From Planctomycetota bacterium (GTDB lineage Bacteria > Planctomycetota > Brocadiia > Brocadiales > Brocadiaceae), in NCBI GenBank assembly GCA_016873155.1, contig VGXX01000009.1, forward strand, positions 1-37,667: a stretch of DNA of 37,667 bases, written 5' to 3'. Positions 7,708-19,475 of this stretch are shown here, piece by piece. The notes beneath the pieces were generated by a model. That model was not told where the DNA came from and made no database searches. It saw only the letters and a list, made by a program, of their open reading frames with translations. Made by a program: the position numbers and the translations under genes. Every line of letters starts with the position of its first letter. Position 1 is the stretch's first letter.

Positions 7708-7730
7708 AGAAGTCAAATGCGTGCGAGTAG
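7708..7730 (+). other. 5' strand of 16S processing stem
   Basis: AGAAGTC (7708-7714) pairs with GACTTCT at 9438-9444, TGCGTGCGA (7718-7726) pairs with TCGCACGCA at 9426-9434, and TAG (7728-7730) with CTA at 9421-9423. The two strands flank the 16S gene exactly as an RNase III processing stem would. The pairing is seen directly; cleavage is inferred. Confidence 0.7.
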
Positions 7731-7799
7731 TAAAGCTGAAATGTCAGCTTTTGAGTTGGACAAAGTTAAGATTGCTAGGATTTGCCTAGCGCCTTTATA

Positions 7800-9401
<1,602 letters not shown>

Positions 9402-9420
9402 TTTAAAAATTCCAATTAAC

Positions 9421-9444
9421 CTACGTCGCACGCAGGAGACTTCT
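9421..9444 (+). other. 3' strand of 16S processing stem
   Basis: This segment is the partner of the leader strand at 7708-7730 (7 bp plus 9 bp plus 3 bp, with small internal loops). It begins 27 nt after the mature 16S 3' end. Confidence 0.7.
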
Positions 9445-9549
9445 ATTTTTTTTATTTATCATGAAATTTCTCTGCAAGGTTTGTAATAGGGTGAACTAGA
9501 ACAATACCGTGAGATTACAGGCCCAAAGAATTAGTGTGCGAATGATTTT

Positions 9550-9627
9550 GGGCCTATAGCTCAGTTGGTTTAGAGCATTCCCCTGATAAGGGAAAGGTCA
9601 GTGGTTCGAATCCACTTAGGCCCACCA
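9550..9627 (+). tRNA. tRNA-Ile (GAT)
   Basis: A complete cloverleaf: acceptor GGGCCTA/TAGGCCC, D stem GCTC/GAGC, anticodon stem TTCCC/GGGAA with loop CTGATAA (anticodon GAT), T arm AGTGG-TTCGAAT-CCACT, and an encoded CCA. It is in the usual place in the 16S-23S spacer. Its 5' acceptor strand can also pair with an upstream copy at 9519-9527. Confidence 0.98.
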
Positions 9628-9662
9628 TTGTAAAAATTGTATGAGAAGTTTTTTGATTTAGA

Positions 9663-9738
9663 GGGGATGTAGCTCAACTGGGAGAGCGCTGCCCTTGCAA
9701 GGCAGAGGTTGGCGGTTCGACCCCGCTCATCTCCACCA
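9663..9738 (+). tRNA. tRNA-Ala (TGC)
   Basis: A complete cloverleaf: acceptor GGGGATG/CATCTCC with one G-U pair, D stem GCTC/GAGC, anticodon loop TTGCAAG (anticodon TGC), T arm GGCGG-TTCGACC-CCGCT, and an encoded CCA. It lies 35 nt after tRNA-Ile. Confidence 0.98.
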
Positions 9739-9779
9739 CTTTAGATTGCGGTAAAGGTTTAAAGTGTGATTTGATAGTT

Positions 9780-9792
9780 CGTTCTTTGAAAA
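9780..9792 (+). promoter_or_regulatory. boxA-like site before 23S
   Basis: CGTTCTTTGAAAA resembles the spacer boxA elements that sit upstream of 23S genes, and it is immediately followed by the 5' strand of the 23S processing stem. Pairing of CTTAACGG (9800-9807) with CCGTTAAG (12880-12887), and of the CAATTTGA block (9812-9819) with TCAATTTG (12869-12876, one mismatch), encloses the 23S gene. Confidence 0.55.
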
Positions 9793-9850
9793 GTGAATAC
9801 TTAACGGGTAGCAATTTGATCCTCTTTGTAAGTATAAGATTACATAAATT

Positions 9851-12848
<2,998 letters not shown>

Positions 12849-12919
12849 CTTTTATATAAACATGGGTGTCAATTTGTTACCGTTAAGTCATTCATTATCG
12901 CATTTTAAATTTTTTAAAT

Positions 12920-13030
12920 TTCCGGTGGGCATAGTAAGAATGAAACACCCGTTCCCATTCCGAACACGGTAGTTAAGCTTCTTACGCTGATGGTACTGGT
13001 GAAAACTGGGAGAGTAGGTTACTGCCGGAA
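12920..13030 (+). rRNA. rrf: 5S ribosomal RNA
   Basis: The terminal stem TTCCGGT/GCCGGAA closes a 111-nt molecule containing CCCGTTCCCATTCCGAACAC and GGGAGAGTAGGTTACTGCC, both diagnostic for 5S. It follows 23S by about 70 nt and ends just before a strong terminator. Confidence 0.96.
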
Positions 13031-13040
13031 TGAAATTTAG

Positions 13041-13073
13041 AACCCGTCCCGACATGTCGGGATGGGTTTTTTG
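13041..13073 (+). terminator. rRNA operon rho-independent terminator
   Basis: AACCCGTCCCGACA pairs with TGTCGGGATGGGTT (14 positions, one G-U pair; the central bases form the loop), followed by TTTTTT. It begins 10 nt after 5S and is the strongest terminator in the window. Confidence 0.93.
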
Positions 13074-13137
13074 TTTATATCAGTTCTCTTTTTTATAAAG
13101 CAAACCTGTTGCTAATTTTTAAAAAAGGTAGTTTGAT

Positions 13138-13590
13138 ATGGATTCAGAAGAAGAGAGGTTCAGAGAATTTCTTTCTTCTCGCGGGTTAAAGTATACAACT
13201 GAACGTCAGGCAGTTTTTAACCGTGTTTTTGAAAACCATAGACACTTTGAGGCGGATGAACTATTAGTTGATTTGCGATTGAATGATATTAAAGTGTCAA
13301 AAGCTACGATATATCGCTCTCTTGCATTATTGGTAAAAAGTGGATTATTAAGAGAGGTTATCTCTGGAGAAAGACACACTCACTATGAACATGTTCACGG
13401 TCATGAACATCATGATCATTTAGTATGTGATAAATGTGGAAAAATTATTGAGTTTTTTGAAGAAAGAATTGAAGATTTACAAGATGAAGTATGCAAAAAA
13501 AACAAGTTTGTTCCAAAATCACATCGGTTACAAATACAAGGATTCTGCGAAGATTGTACAATAAAACCTGACAAAAAGGCACGAAAATAA
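13138..13590 (+). CDS. Fur-family metal-dependent transcriptional regulator
   Basis: This 150-residue DNA-binding repressor has a winged helix at about 15-75, with the recognition helix in VSKATIYRSLALLVKSGLL, followed by the family's His-rich hinge HVHGHEHHDH (85-94) and two CxxC pairs (Cys97/Cys100 and Cys137/Cys140) that form the structural zinc site. The sequence fits a Fur (iron) more than a PerR or Zur protein, but specificity cannot be fixed by eye. An AAAGG Shine-Dalgarno sequence precedes the ATG. It opens a tight five-gene run with rpmB, gatC, gatA and gatB (gaps of 24-34 nt) and lies about 65 nt after the rRNA terminator. Confidence 0.9.
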   Translation: MDSEEERFREFLSSRGLKYTTERQAVFNRVFENHRHFEADELLVDLRLNDIKVSKATIYRSLALLVKSGLLREVISGERHTHYEHVHGHEHHDHLVCDKCGKIIEFFEERIEDLQDEVCKKNKFVPKSHRLQIQGFCEDCTIKPDKKARK

Positions 13591-13617
13591 GGGAAATTTT
13601 GTAGAAAGGGTAGTCAA

Positions 13618-13851
13618 ATGGCCAGGATGTGCGAAATATGCAAAAAAAAGACGGTGGCAGGTAATCAAATAGAAACAAGAGGTTTGGCAAAGTGGAAGGG
13701 TGGTGTAGGTAAAAAGATTACTGGAAAAACGAAACGTAAATTTAAACCTAATGTACAAAAGATAAGGGCATTGGTTAATGGAAAAACAGTAAGAAGGATG
13801 AAAGTTTGTACTCGATGCATTAGTGCTGGGAAAGTCATGAAGGCGGTGTAA
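13618..13851 (+). CDS. rpmB: 50S ribosomal protein L28
   Basis: This 77-residue basic protein of the large ribosomal subunit has the zinc-binding form of L28: Cys5/Cys8 (CEIC) at the start and Cys64/Cys67 (CTRC) near the end. KRKFKPNVQKIRA and GKTVRRMKVCTRC are typical L28 strands. It lies 27 nt after the Fur-family gene, with an AGAAAGGG ribosome-binding site. Confidence 0.95.
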   Translation: MARMCEICKKKTVAGNQIETRGLAKWKGGVGKKITGKTKRKFKPNVQKIRALVNGKTVRRMKVCTRCISAGKVMKAV

Positions 13852-13882
13852 CACTATAAATAAAAAAGTTTTATGATGTTTT

Positions 13883-14170
13883 ATGAGTATCAACATAAAG
13901 GATATAGAATACATTGCATCGTTATCTAAGTTTAAACTTAATGATGATGAAAAAATGGTGTTTGTTGGTCAATTGAGCGAAGTGTTATCATATATAGAAA
14001 AGTTAAATAAACCGGATACAGAAAACGTTATGCCATTGGTTCATCCCTTAAGTATGACCAATGTATTTAGAGATGATAAACAAGAGGAATCGATTTCCAG
14101 GGAAAACGTACAATTCATTGCACCAGCCGTTATGGGGGCTTTTTTTAAAGTGCCGAAGGTAATAGAATAA
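13883..14170 (+). CDS. gatC: Asp-tRNA(Asn)/Glu-tRNA(Gln) amidotransferase subunit C
   Basis: This 95-residue GatC is a small helical subunit that clamps GatA and GatB together. Typical features are IEYIASLSKFKLNDDE, the helix VLSYIEKLNKPDTE, and the C-terminal NVFRDD and VPKVIE blocks. It precedes gatA by 24 nt. No Shine-Dalgarno sequence is obvious before the ATG, so the gene may rely on coupling or an A/T-rich leader. Confidence 0.93.
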   Translation: MSINIKDIEYIASLSKFKLNDDEKMVFVGQLSEVLSYIEKLNKPDTENVMPLVHPLSMTNVFRDDKQEESISRENVQFIAPAVMGAFFKVPKVIE

Positions 14171-14194
14171 AAAATTGTTATAAGAGAAGCGCCC

Positions 14195-15655
14195 TTGAAG
14201 CTCTTAAGTTTTACCGCACTCCAAATAAGAAGAAAAATACTCGCCAGAGAAATACGTACATCAGATTTAATTAAAGAACTTTATGAAAGGATCAACAAAG
14301 TTGATCCTGATGTACAGTCATTTCTTGCTTTAAATGAGAAAGCTGCATTTGACGCGGCAAAAGAAATTGATCAGAAAATTGCAAACAGTGTGAAGGTTGG
14401 CTTGCTTGCCGGAATTCCCATTGCAATTAAAGATAATATATGCACAGAGGGCATAGCCACTACTTGTGCTTCGAAAATTCTCAGAAATTTCATCCCGCCT
14501 TATGATGCTTTCGTTATAAAACGGTTAAAAGAAGAAGATGCCATTATAATTGGGAAAACCAATTTAGACGAATTTGCAATGGGTTCTTCTACCGAAAACT
14601 CCAGTTATAAAATTACCCGCAATCCTTATAACCTTAATTGTGTCCCTGGAGGATCCAGCGGTGGTTCTACTGCTGCTGTAGCTGCAGATATTGCATTTAT
14701 GGCATTGGGTTCGGAAACCGGTGGTTCAATCAGACAACCTGCGGCTTTGTGTGGTGTCGTCGGATTAAAACCAACGTATGGGAGAGTGTCTCGGTATGGT
14801 TTAATTGCGTTTGGTTCTTCACTTGATCAGATTGGTCCTGTTGCAAAAGATGTGTGTGATACGGCATTACTATTAAGTGTAATTGCAGGAAAAGACAAGC
14901 ACGATTCAACGTGTGCCGATATCGGTGTTCCCGATTATCTGAAGGGAATTGACGGTGGTGTAAAAGGTTTCAGGGTGGGTGTTCCTGTGGAGTATTTTGG
15001 TAAAGGATTGGATGATGATGTTCGGACAGCAGTAGATAAGGCATTAAAAATTTACGAAAAACTTGGAGCAAAGATTGTAGAGGTATCTTTGCCCCATACC
15101 GAATATGCCGTTGCAGTGTATTATATAGTGGCAAATGCGGAGGCAAGTTCCAATTTAGCACGGTTTGATGGTGTGCGATACGGTTTTCGATCTAATGATG
15201 TGAAAGGAATAGATGAAATGTATTGCCGGTCCCGTTCCGAAGGATTTGGCAATGAAGTGAAACGGCGCATTATGTTAGGGAACTACGCATTAAGTTCGGG
15301 TTATTATGATGCGTATTATTTAAAGGCTTCAAAGGTAAGAAATCTCATAAAAAAAGACTTTGATGAAGTTTTCAAAAAAATTGATTGTATTATCTGCCCC
15401 ACCTCCCCCGTTCCAGCATTCGAAATTGGAGAACGTGTTAATAATCCGTTAGAAATGTATCTTTCTGATATTTATACAATACCGGCAAATTTATCCGGTA
15501 TCCCCGGCATTTCGATTCCATGTGGATTTTCAAAAAAAGGATTACCTATTGGGCTGCAAATACTGACAAATTGCTTTGAAGAAGCAAAAATGCTGCAAAT
15601 TGCGTATGCTTTTGAGAGAGAAACCGATTTTCATCTGGCAAAACCTAAGTTGTAA
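14195..15655 (+). CDS. gatA: Asp-tRNA(Asn)/Glu-tRNA(Gln) amidotransferase subunit A
   Basis: This 486-residue amidase releases ammonia from glutamine for transfer to misacylated tRNA. The amidase signature gives the Ser-cisSer-Lys triad: Lys79 in IAIKDNI, Ser154 in PGGSSGGS and Ser178 in [14 protein letters not shown], the same numbering as in S. aureus GatA as I recall it. The start is TTG at 14195, which gives the usual N-terminus; a weak purine-rich site (AAGAGAAG) precedes it. It sits between gatC and gatB. Confidence 0.97.
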   Translation: MKLLSFTALQIRRKILAREIRTSDLIKELYERINKVDPDVQSFLALNEKAAFDAAKEIDQKIANSVKVGLLAGIPIAIKDNICTEGIATTCASKILRNFIPPYDAFVIKRLKEEDAIIIGKTNLDEFAMGSSTENSSYKITRNPYNLNCVPGGSSGGSTAAVAADIAFMALGSETGGSIRQPAALCGVVGLKPTYGRVSRYGLIAFGSSLDQIGPVAKDVCDTALLLSVIAGKDKHDSTCADIGVPDYLKGIDGGVKGFRVGVPVEYFGKGLDDDVRTAVDKALKIYEKLGAKIVEVSLPHTEYAVAVYYIVANAEASSNLARFDGVRYGFRSNDVKGIDEMYCRSRSEGFGNEVKRRIMLGNYALSSGYYDAYYLKASKVRNLIKKDFDEVFKKIDCIICPTSPVPAFEIGERVNNPLEMYLSDIYTIPANLSGIPGISIPCGFSKKGLPIGLQILTNCFEEAKMLQIAYAFERETDFHLAKPKL

Positions 15656-15689
15656 TTTTACTTTTATGCATTAAGGCAAGATTATACAA

Positions 15690-17126
15690 ATGGATTACGA
15701 GGTTGTTATAGGATTAGAAACTCATGCTGAATTGTCCACAATAACAAAATTGTTTTGTGGCTGTAGCACAAAGTTTGGCGCTGAACCAAATACGCAAGTA
15801 TGTCCGGTTTGTTTAGGAATGCCAGGTGTTTTGCCTGTTGTGAATAAAAAAGCCTTTGAATATGCATTAAAGGCTGCCATCGCATTAAATTGTACTATTA
15901 ACCGGTATACAAATTTTGATCGAAAGAGTTATTACTATCCTGATTTGCCTAAAAATTACCAGATTTCCCAAAATTATTATAATCTTGGCATTGATGGATA
16001 TATGACTATTGAGGTAAATAATGTTATCAAGAAAATCCGGATGCACAATGTTCATCTGGAAGAAGAAGCCGGCAAACTTATACATCCGGAAAATGCGGGA
16101 GCGGATTACAGTCTTGTTGATTTTAACAGGGCGGGAGTTCCTTTGCTGGAGATTGTATCATGTCCTGACATGAGAAATGCAACAGAAGTAGAAAGCTATA
16201 TGCATGCGTTAAAAAAGATACTTTTATACACAGGCATATCGGATTGTAAGATGCAGGAAGGATCTCTTCGGTTTGAGGCGAGTATTTCATTGAGAAAGAT
16301 TGGAGAAGAAAAGTTGGGTAACAGGGTAGAAATGAAAAATCTAAATTCAATGAAGTCTGTTTTGAAGGCGATTGAATATGAAACCTCTCGGCAGAGTGAA
16401 TTGCTCGATCGTGGTGAAAAGATAGAGAGGGAAACGCGATTATGGGATGAAATACGCGAGAGAAGCGTTAGAATGCGTTCAAAAGAGGAAGCGCAGGATT
16501 ATCGTTATTTTCCCGAACCTGATTTATTGCCGTTTGTGATTGATGAAAAATGGATATGTTCGATACAAGAGACTATCCCGGAACTTCCTCTTGAACGAAA
16601 ACAGCGATTTGTCGAAACGTTTCAATTATCCGATTACGATGCCGGTTTGTTGATTGAAGATAAAATACTTGCTGATTTTTTTGAAGAGTGTCTGAAAGAA
16701 GTAAATCTTCCAAAGGTATTTTGTAATTGGATCATCAATGATTTACTAAGGGAGGTAAAAGAGAAGAAATTAGATATTACTTCGCTGAAAATTAAACCGG
16801 ACCAATTGGCATCCCTCGTGATAATGATTGATAAAGGAACGATAAGTAATACAATTGCAAAAGAGGTGTTTTCTGAAATGATTGATACGGGGAAAGAACC
16901 AAAAGCAATTGTTGAAGAAAAAAAATTAGTACAGATAAGCGATGAAGGGCAAATAAGTGAAATATTAGATAAGGTTATTGCTTCAAATCCAAATGCAATA
17001 GAAGATTATAAAAAAGGCAAAAAAAATGCCCTTGCATTTCTCATGGGGCAGGTAATGAAGGAGTCAAAGGGAAAGGCAAACCCCAAAGTGGTAAACGAGC
17101 TATTGAAGAGTAAATTAGAAGGTTAG
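15690..17126 (+). CDS. gatB: Asp-tRNA(Asn)/Glu-tRNA(Gln) amidotransferase subunit B
   Basis: GatB (478 residues) binds and kinases the misacylated tRNA so that GatA-derived ammonia can convert Glu-tRNA(Gln) or Asp-tRNA(Asn). The N-terminus VIGLETHAELST is the family signature. A zinc site is formed by Cys23, Cys25, Cys38 and Cys41. The cradle has KSYYYPDLPKNYQISQ and VEMKNLNS, and a YqeY-like helical tail occupies about the last 150 residues. The gene closes the run that starts with the Fur-family regulator. Its presence suggests that GlnRS, AsnRS or both are missing elsewhere in the genome. Confidence 0.97.
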   Translation: MDYEVVIGLETHAELSTITKLFCGCSTKFGAEPNTQVCPVCLGMPGVLPVVNKKAFEYALKAAIALNCTINRYTNFDRKSYYYPDLPKNYQISQNYYNLGIDGYMTIEVNNVIKKIRMHNVHLEEEAGKLIHPENAGADYSLVDFNRAGVPLLEIVSCPDMRNATEVESYMHALKKILLYTGISDCKMQEGSLRFEASISLRKIGEEKLGNRVEMKNLNSMKSVLKAIEYETSRQSELLDRGEKIERETRLWDEIRERSVRMRSKEEAQDYRYFPEPDLLPFVIDEKWICSIQETIPELPLERKQRFVETFQLSDYDAGLLIEDKILADFFEECLKEVNLPKVFCNWIINDLLREVKEKKLDITSLKIKPDQLASLVIMIDKGTISNTIAKEVFSEMIDTGKEPKAIVEEKKLVQISDEGQISEILDKVIASNPNAIEDYKKGKKNALAFLMGQVMKESKGKANPKVVNELLKSKLEG

Positions 17127-17164
17127 GGGTATATAGAATGGGATATTATTTTGTAAAAATATTC

Positions 17165-17193
17165 TTGACACAAAAATAGGCATTGTTTACTTT
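17165..17193 (+). promoter_or_regulatory. Candidate promoter before the MshEN-like gene
   Basis: TTGACA (17165-17170) is followed after 17 nt by TACTTT (17188-17193). It would give a leader of about 150 nt for the gene at 17352. The -35 element is perfect, the -10 element mediocre. Confidence 0.4.
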
Positions 17194-17351
17194 AATTTTG
17201 GGAAATATGTAATGTATTAACGTAATGCGTCTATTTTTGTAATTGTTTTATATTACGTACATTCAGGAATGAAAGTCAGAATAATTGATTTGCTATGCTT
17301 GATACAACGCCATGAGAATATCGTTATTAAATTGTAAATAAAGGTTTTTTT

Positions 17352-17624
17352 ATGAAAATAGGTGAATTTTTAGTAAAAAATAATTATATATCACAAGAAA
17401 CGTTAAATGAAGCGTTAAGATTACAAAAGCAAGATGAAACATTGCGTATCGGTGAATTGTTGGTAAAGATGGAGGCCATTACAAAAAAAGACTTGCTTCG
17501 GTATATAGATGAATATATAAGAATCGCTTCTGATATAGACATGGGTGAGGCGAAGGATTGGTTGAGTCAGGAACAGGTAGATAAATTATTTTTGAAATAT
17601 TTTAATTCTAACAAAAAAAATTAA
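17352..17624 (+). CDS. Stand-alone MshEN / GspE-N-like small protein
   Basis: This 90-residue soluble protein consists of two short repeats, KIGEFLVKNNYISQETLNEA (residues 2-21) and RIGELLVKMEAITKKDLLRY (about 36-55). They match the [RK][LI]G-x2-L(V)...I(T/S)...L pattern of the N-terminal domain of GspE/PilB ATPases (MshEN, T2SSE_N), which in some proteins binds cyclic di-GMP. No ATPase domain follows; the tail is an acidic then Lys/Asn-rich helix. The full-length ATPases with such domains lie 8 kb downstream, so it could be a free regulator. Ligand binding is unproven because the motif is only approximate. Confidence 0.6.
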   Translation: MKIGEFLVKNNYISQETLNEALRLQKQDETLRIGELLVKMEAITKKDLLRYIDEYIRIASDIDMGEAKDWLSQEQVDKLFLKYFNSNKKN

Positions 17625-17674
17625 GACAAGAAATAAATAGAAAAAATAGCATTTCTTTCCCCCCTCTATTTTCC

Positions 17675-17814
17675 GGGAGCATTCCCAATTTTTTGTAAAA
17701 TGTGGAGGTATTATGCGGGGGATAAACCACCCGCGCTACGACACATATTGCATGGTAGCGCCGATCCTTTATGGTCGGCTTTATTTTGATTTACAAAAAA
17801 TTGGGAATGCTCCC
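17675..17814. mobile_element. 140-bp MITE with 24-bp terminal inverted repeats and 8-bp target duplication
   Basis: The left end 17675-17698 (GGGAGCATTCCCAATTTTTT, then GTAA) is a perfect inverted copy of 17791-17814. The octamer TATTTTCC flanks both sides directly (17667-17674 and 17815-17822). The interior has no reading frame but two hairpins, around 17717-17736 (GCGGGGG...CCACCCGC) and GCCGATC...GGTCGGC near 17760-17780. These are the features of a miniature element mobilised in trans. The rest of the 17625-18031 gap is AT-rich and shows no gene. Confidence 0.85.
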
Positions 17815-18031
17815 TATTTTCCTGCCGTCAAGTAGTAATCCCCCAAACAAGAGAATGAAAAACATTTTTGTTGTATTTTTTATTTAATTGCCTAAAACTT
17901 GTTGCATTCGATTGCAGTAACATGATGCTTGCTCTCGGCGATAGTATTTGCTAAACTCCTTGCTTACAGGTATTTTTGAATTATTTCTATGAAATGTAAT
18001 GGCTTAAAAAATTTATTTTCTCAAAAAATAC

Positions 18032-18403
18032 ATGGAAGAACACGAAAAAGCTTATTATCAAAATAGACGCGGAAAACCTGATTTTTTAATTAAATCTCTC
18101 AAATGGTTTGTTGTAATCAGTTGGTTGTTAATGGTTACCGCATTGTTGATTTTTGGGGCTGCAATACCTGAAGTAGAATCGTTCTTCGATAGAAAATTCG
18201 ATATGAAATTGATTAGTAACTGGAATCAAACAGTATCCTTGTATCTTTTTTATATGATGATCGTATGGTTTTGCATCAGTGTTATAGGGTTGGTGATCAA
18301 TTCAAAAAGATGTCGTCGCAAAGATGATGAATTTCGTGTGTCCCTTATTTTCCTTTGTATAATATCAGTCTTTGGCATTATTGTTTATCTTTTCCTCTTT
18401 TAG
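18032..18403 (+). CDS. Small three-helix membrane protein of unknown function
   Basis: This 123-residue protein is unrecognised by family. It has a charged cytoplasmic-looking N-terminus (1-22), then hydrophobic segments at about 24-44, 68-90 and 102-123, and a basic loop SKRCRRKDDE (91-100) consistent with the positive-inside rule. There is no signal peptide cleavage site and no catalytic motif. No strong Shine-Dalgarno sequence precedes the ATG. It lies between a MITE and the FGE-fold gene and gives no functional hint by context. Confidence 0.65.
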   Translation: MEEHEKAYYQNRRGKPDFLIKSLKWFVVISWLLMVTALLIFGAAIPEVESFFDRKFDMKLISNWNQTVSLYLFYMMIVWFCISVIGLVINSKRCRRKDDEFRVSLIFLCIISVFGIIVYLFLF

Positions 18404-18491
18404 AGTGATGAGTAAGTGAATACACAATTATAGGGAGTTTTAGGAATTATGATAACTTTATTTGTTCTGCATAAAGGGCGCCGGTAAAATT

Positions 18492-19388
18492 ATGATAAAA
18501 ATACACGAAACAAAGAATGTATCTTTCGAAGATATGATTTTTATTCCCGAAGGGAAATTTTTGATGGGCAGCACAAAAGCAGACATAGAAAAATTATTGG
18601 AGTTGGATAAAAGTATTGAAACATATAGATTAAATAATGAAATGCCCCAAAGAGAGGTTTTTTTGAATGCTTATTATATTGATAAATACCCCGTTACAAA
18701 TGCAGCATTTTCTCAGTTTATTGAGTCGAATGGATATAAAGATAAACGTTATTGGTCTGAAGCAGGGTGGCAGTATGTACTTGATACCAATCTGCTTGAA
18801 AGTGACGATATAGACAATATTTTAAGCGGTGATAAAGATTGTCCTGTGGTGAATGTTTCATGGTATGAGGCGGAAGCGTTCGCTCATTGGTCGGGGAAGA
18901 GGCTTCCCACCGAAGCAGAGTGGGAAAAGGCTGCCCGGGGTACAGATGGGAGAATATATCCATGGGGAAATGAATTTGACAAAACACGACTAAATTGTGC
19001 CGAAGCAAAAATTGAAAAATCAACACCGGTAATGCAATATCCGCAAGGGCAAAGCGTTTACGGATGTTTTGATATGGCAGGAAATGTCTGGGAATGGACT
19101 GCAGCTTGGTACGATAGTCAATATTATCTTATTGCACCGGATAAAAATCCTCAGGGACCAGATGTTCCCGAAGAAAAACCTTATTCCGGTAGACCTGAGG
19201 AGGTGGGGGTTTCTATTTATGAATTGAAATCTTCGCTTAGCAAAATACTCACTGAATGCAAAGTTATTCGTGGTGGTTCCTGGAATGGATCCGGCATTGT
19301 ACATATTCGCTGTGCAAACAGAGACTACGATGAACCATCATTTAAAAGCGATATCATTGGTTTCCGCTGCGCAAAATCGATTGAATAA
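18492..19388 (+). CDS. FGE-sulfatase-fold (SUMF1/PvdO-like) protein lacking the catalytic cysteines
   Basis: This 298-residue formylglycine-generating-enzyme-family domain has FIPEGKFLMGS near the start, YYIDKYPVTNAAFSQFI, PVVNVSWYEAEAFAHWSGKRLPTEAEWEKAARG, YPWGNEFD, DMAGNVWEW and RGGSWN...RCANRD...IGFRC at the end. True FGEs have a Cys pair just after the RGGS motif; here the stretch GGSWNGSGIVHIRCANR lacks it, so conversion of sulfatase cysteine is unlikely. Such proteins act in other roles, for example PvdO-like or EgtB-like or as binding modules. I prefer the ATG at 18492 because homology begins after it; a TTG at 18462 in the same frame would add ten residues. There is no signal peptide. 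Confidence 0.87.
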   Translation: MIKIHETKNVSFEDMIFIPEGKFLMGSTKADIEKLLELDKSIETYRLNNEMPQREVFLNAYYIDKYPVTNAAFSQFIESNGYKDKRYWSEAGWQYVLDTNLLESDDIDNILSGDKDCPVVNVSWYEAEAFAHWSGKRLPTEAEWEKAARGTDGRIYPWGNEFDKTRLNCAEAKIEKSTPVMQYPQGQSVYGCFDMAGNVWEWTAAWYDSQYYLIAPDKNPQGPDVPEEKPYSGRPEEVGVSIYELKSSLSKILTECKVIRGGSWNGSGIVHIRCANRDYDEPSFKSDIIGFRCAKSIE

Positions 19389-19449
19389 CACCATTTTCTG
19401 AAGGAATAAAACTACAACTGCCGTTTTTATTATTAGTCTGCGTAATTTG

Positions 19450-19473
19450 CCGAAATAGTAGTTTCGGTTTTCC
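19450..19473 (+). terminator. Weak candidate terminator between convergent genes
   Basis: CCGAAA (19450-19455) and TTTCGG (19462-19467) form a short stem with loop TAGTAG, followed by TTTTCC. It lies in the 87-nt gap between the convergent FGE-fold gene and the U32 gene. The stem is short, so confidence is low. Confidence 0.35.
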
Positions 19474-19475
19474 TG

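Noticed and set aside
18449-18487. 12-codon leader peptide frame before the FGE-fold gene
   Set aside because: A start codon with a weak purine-rich site, but no attenuator hairpin or run of regulatory codons.
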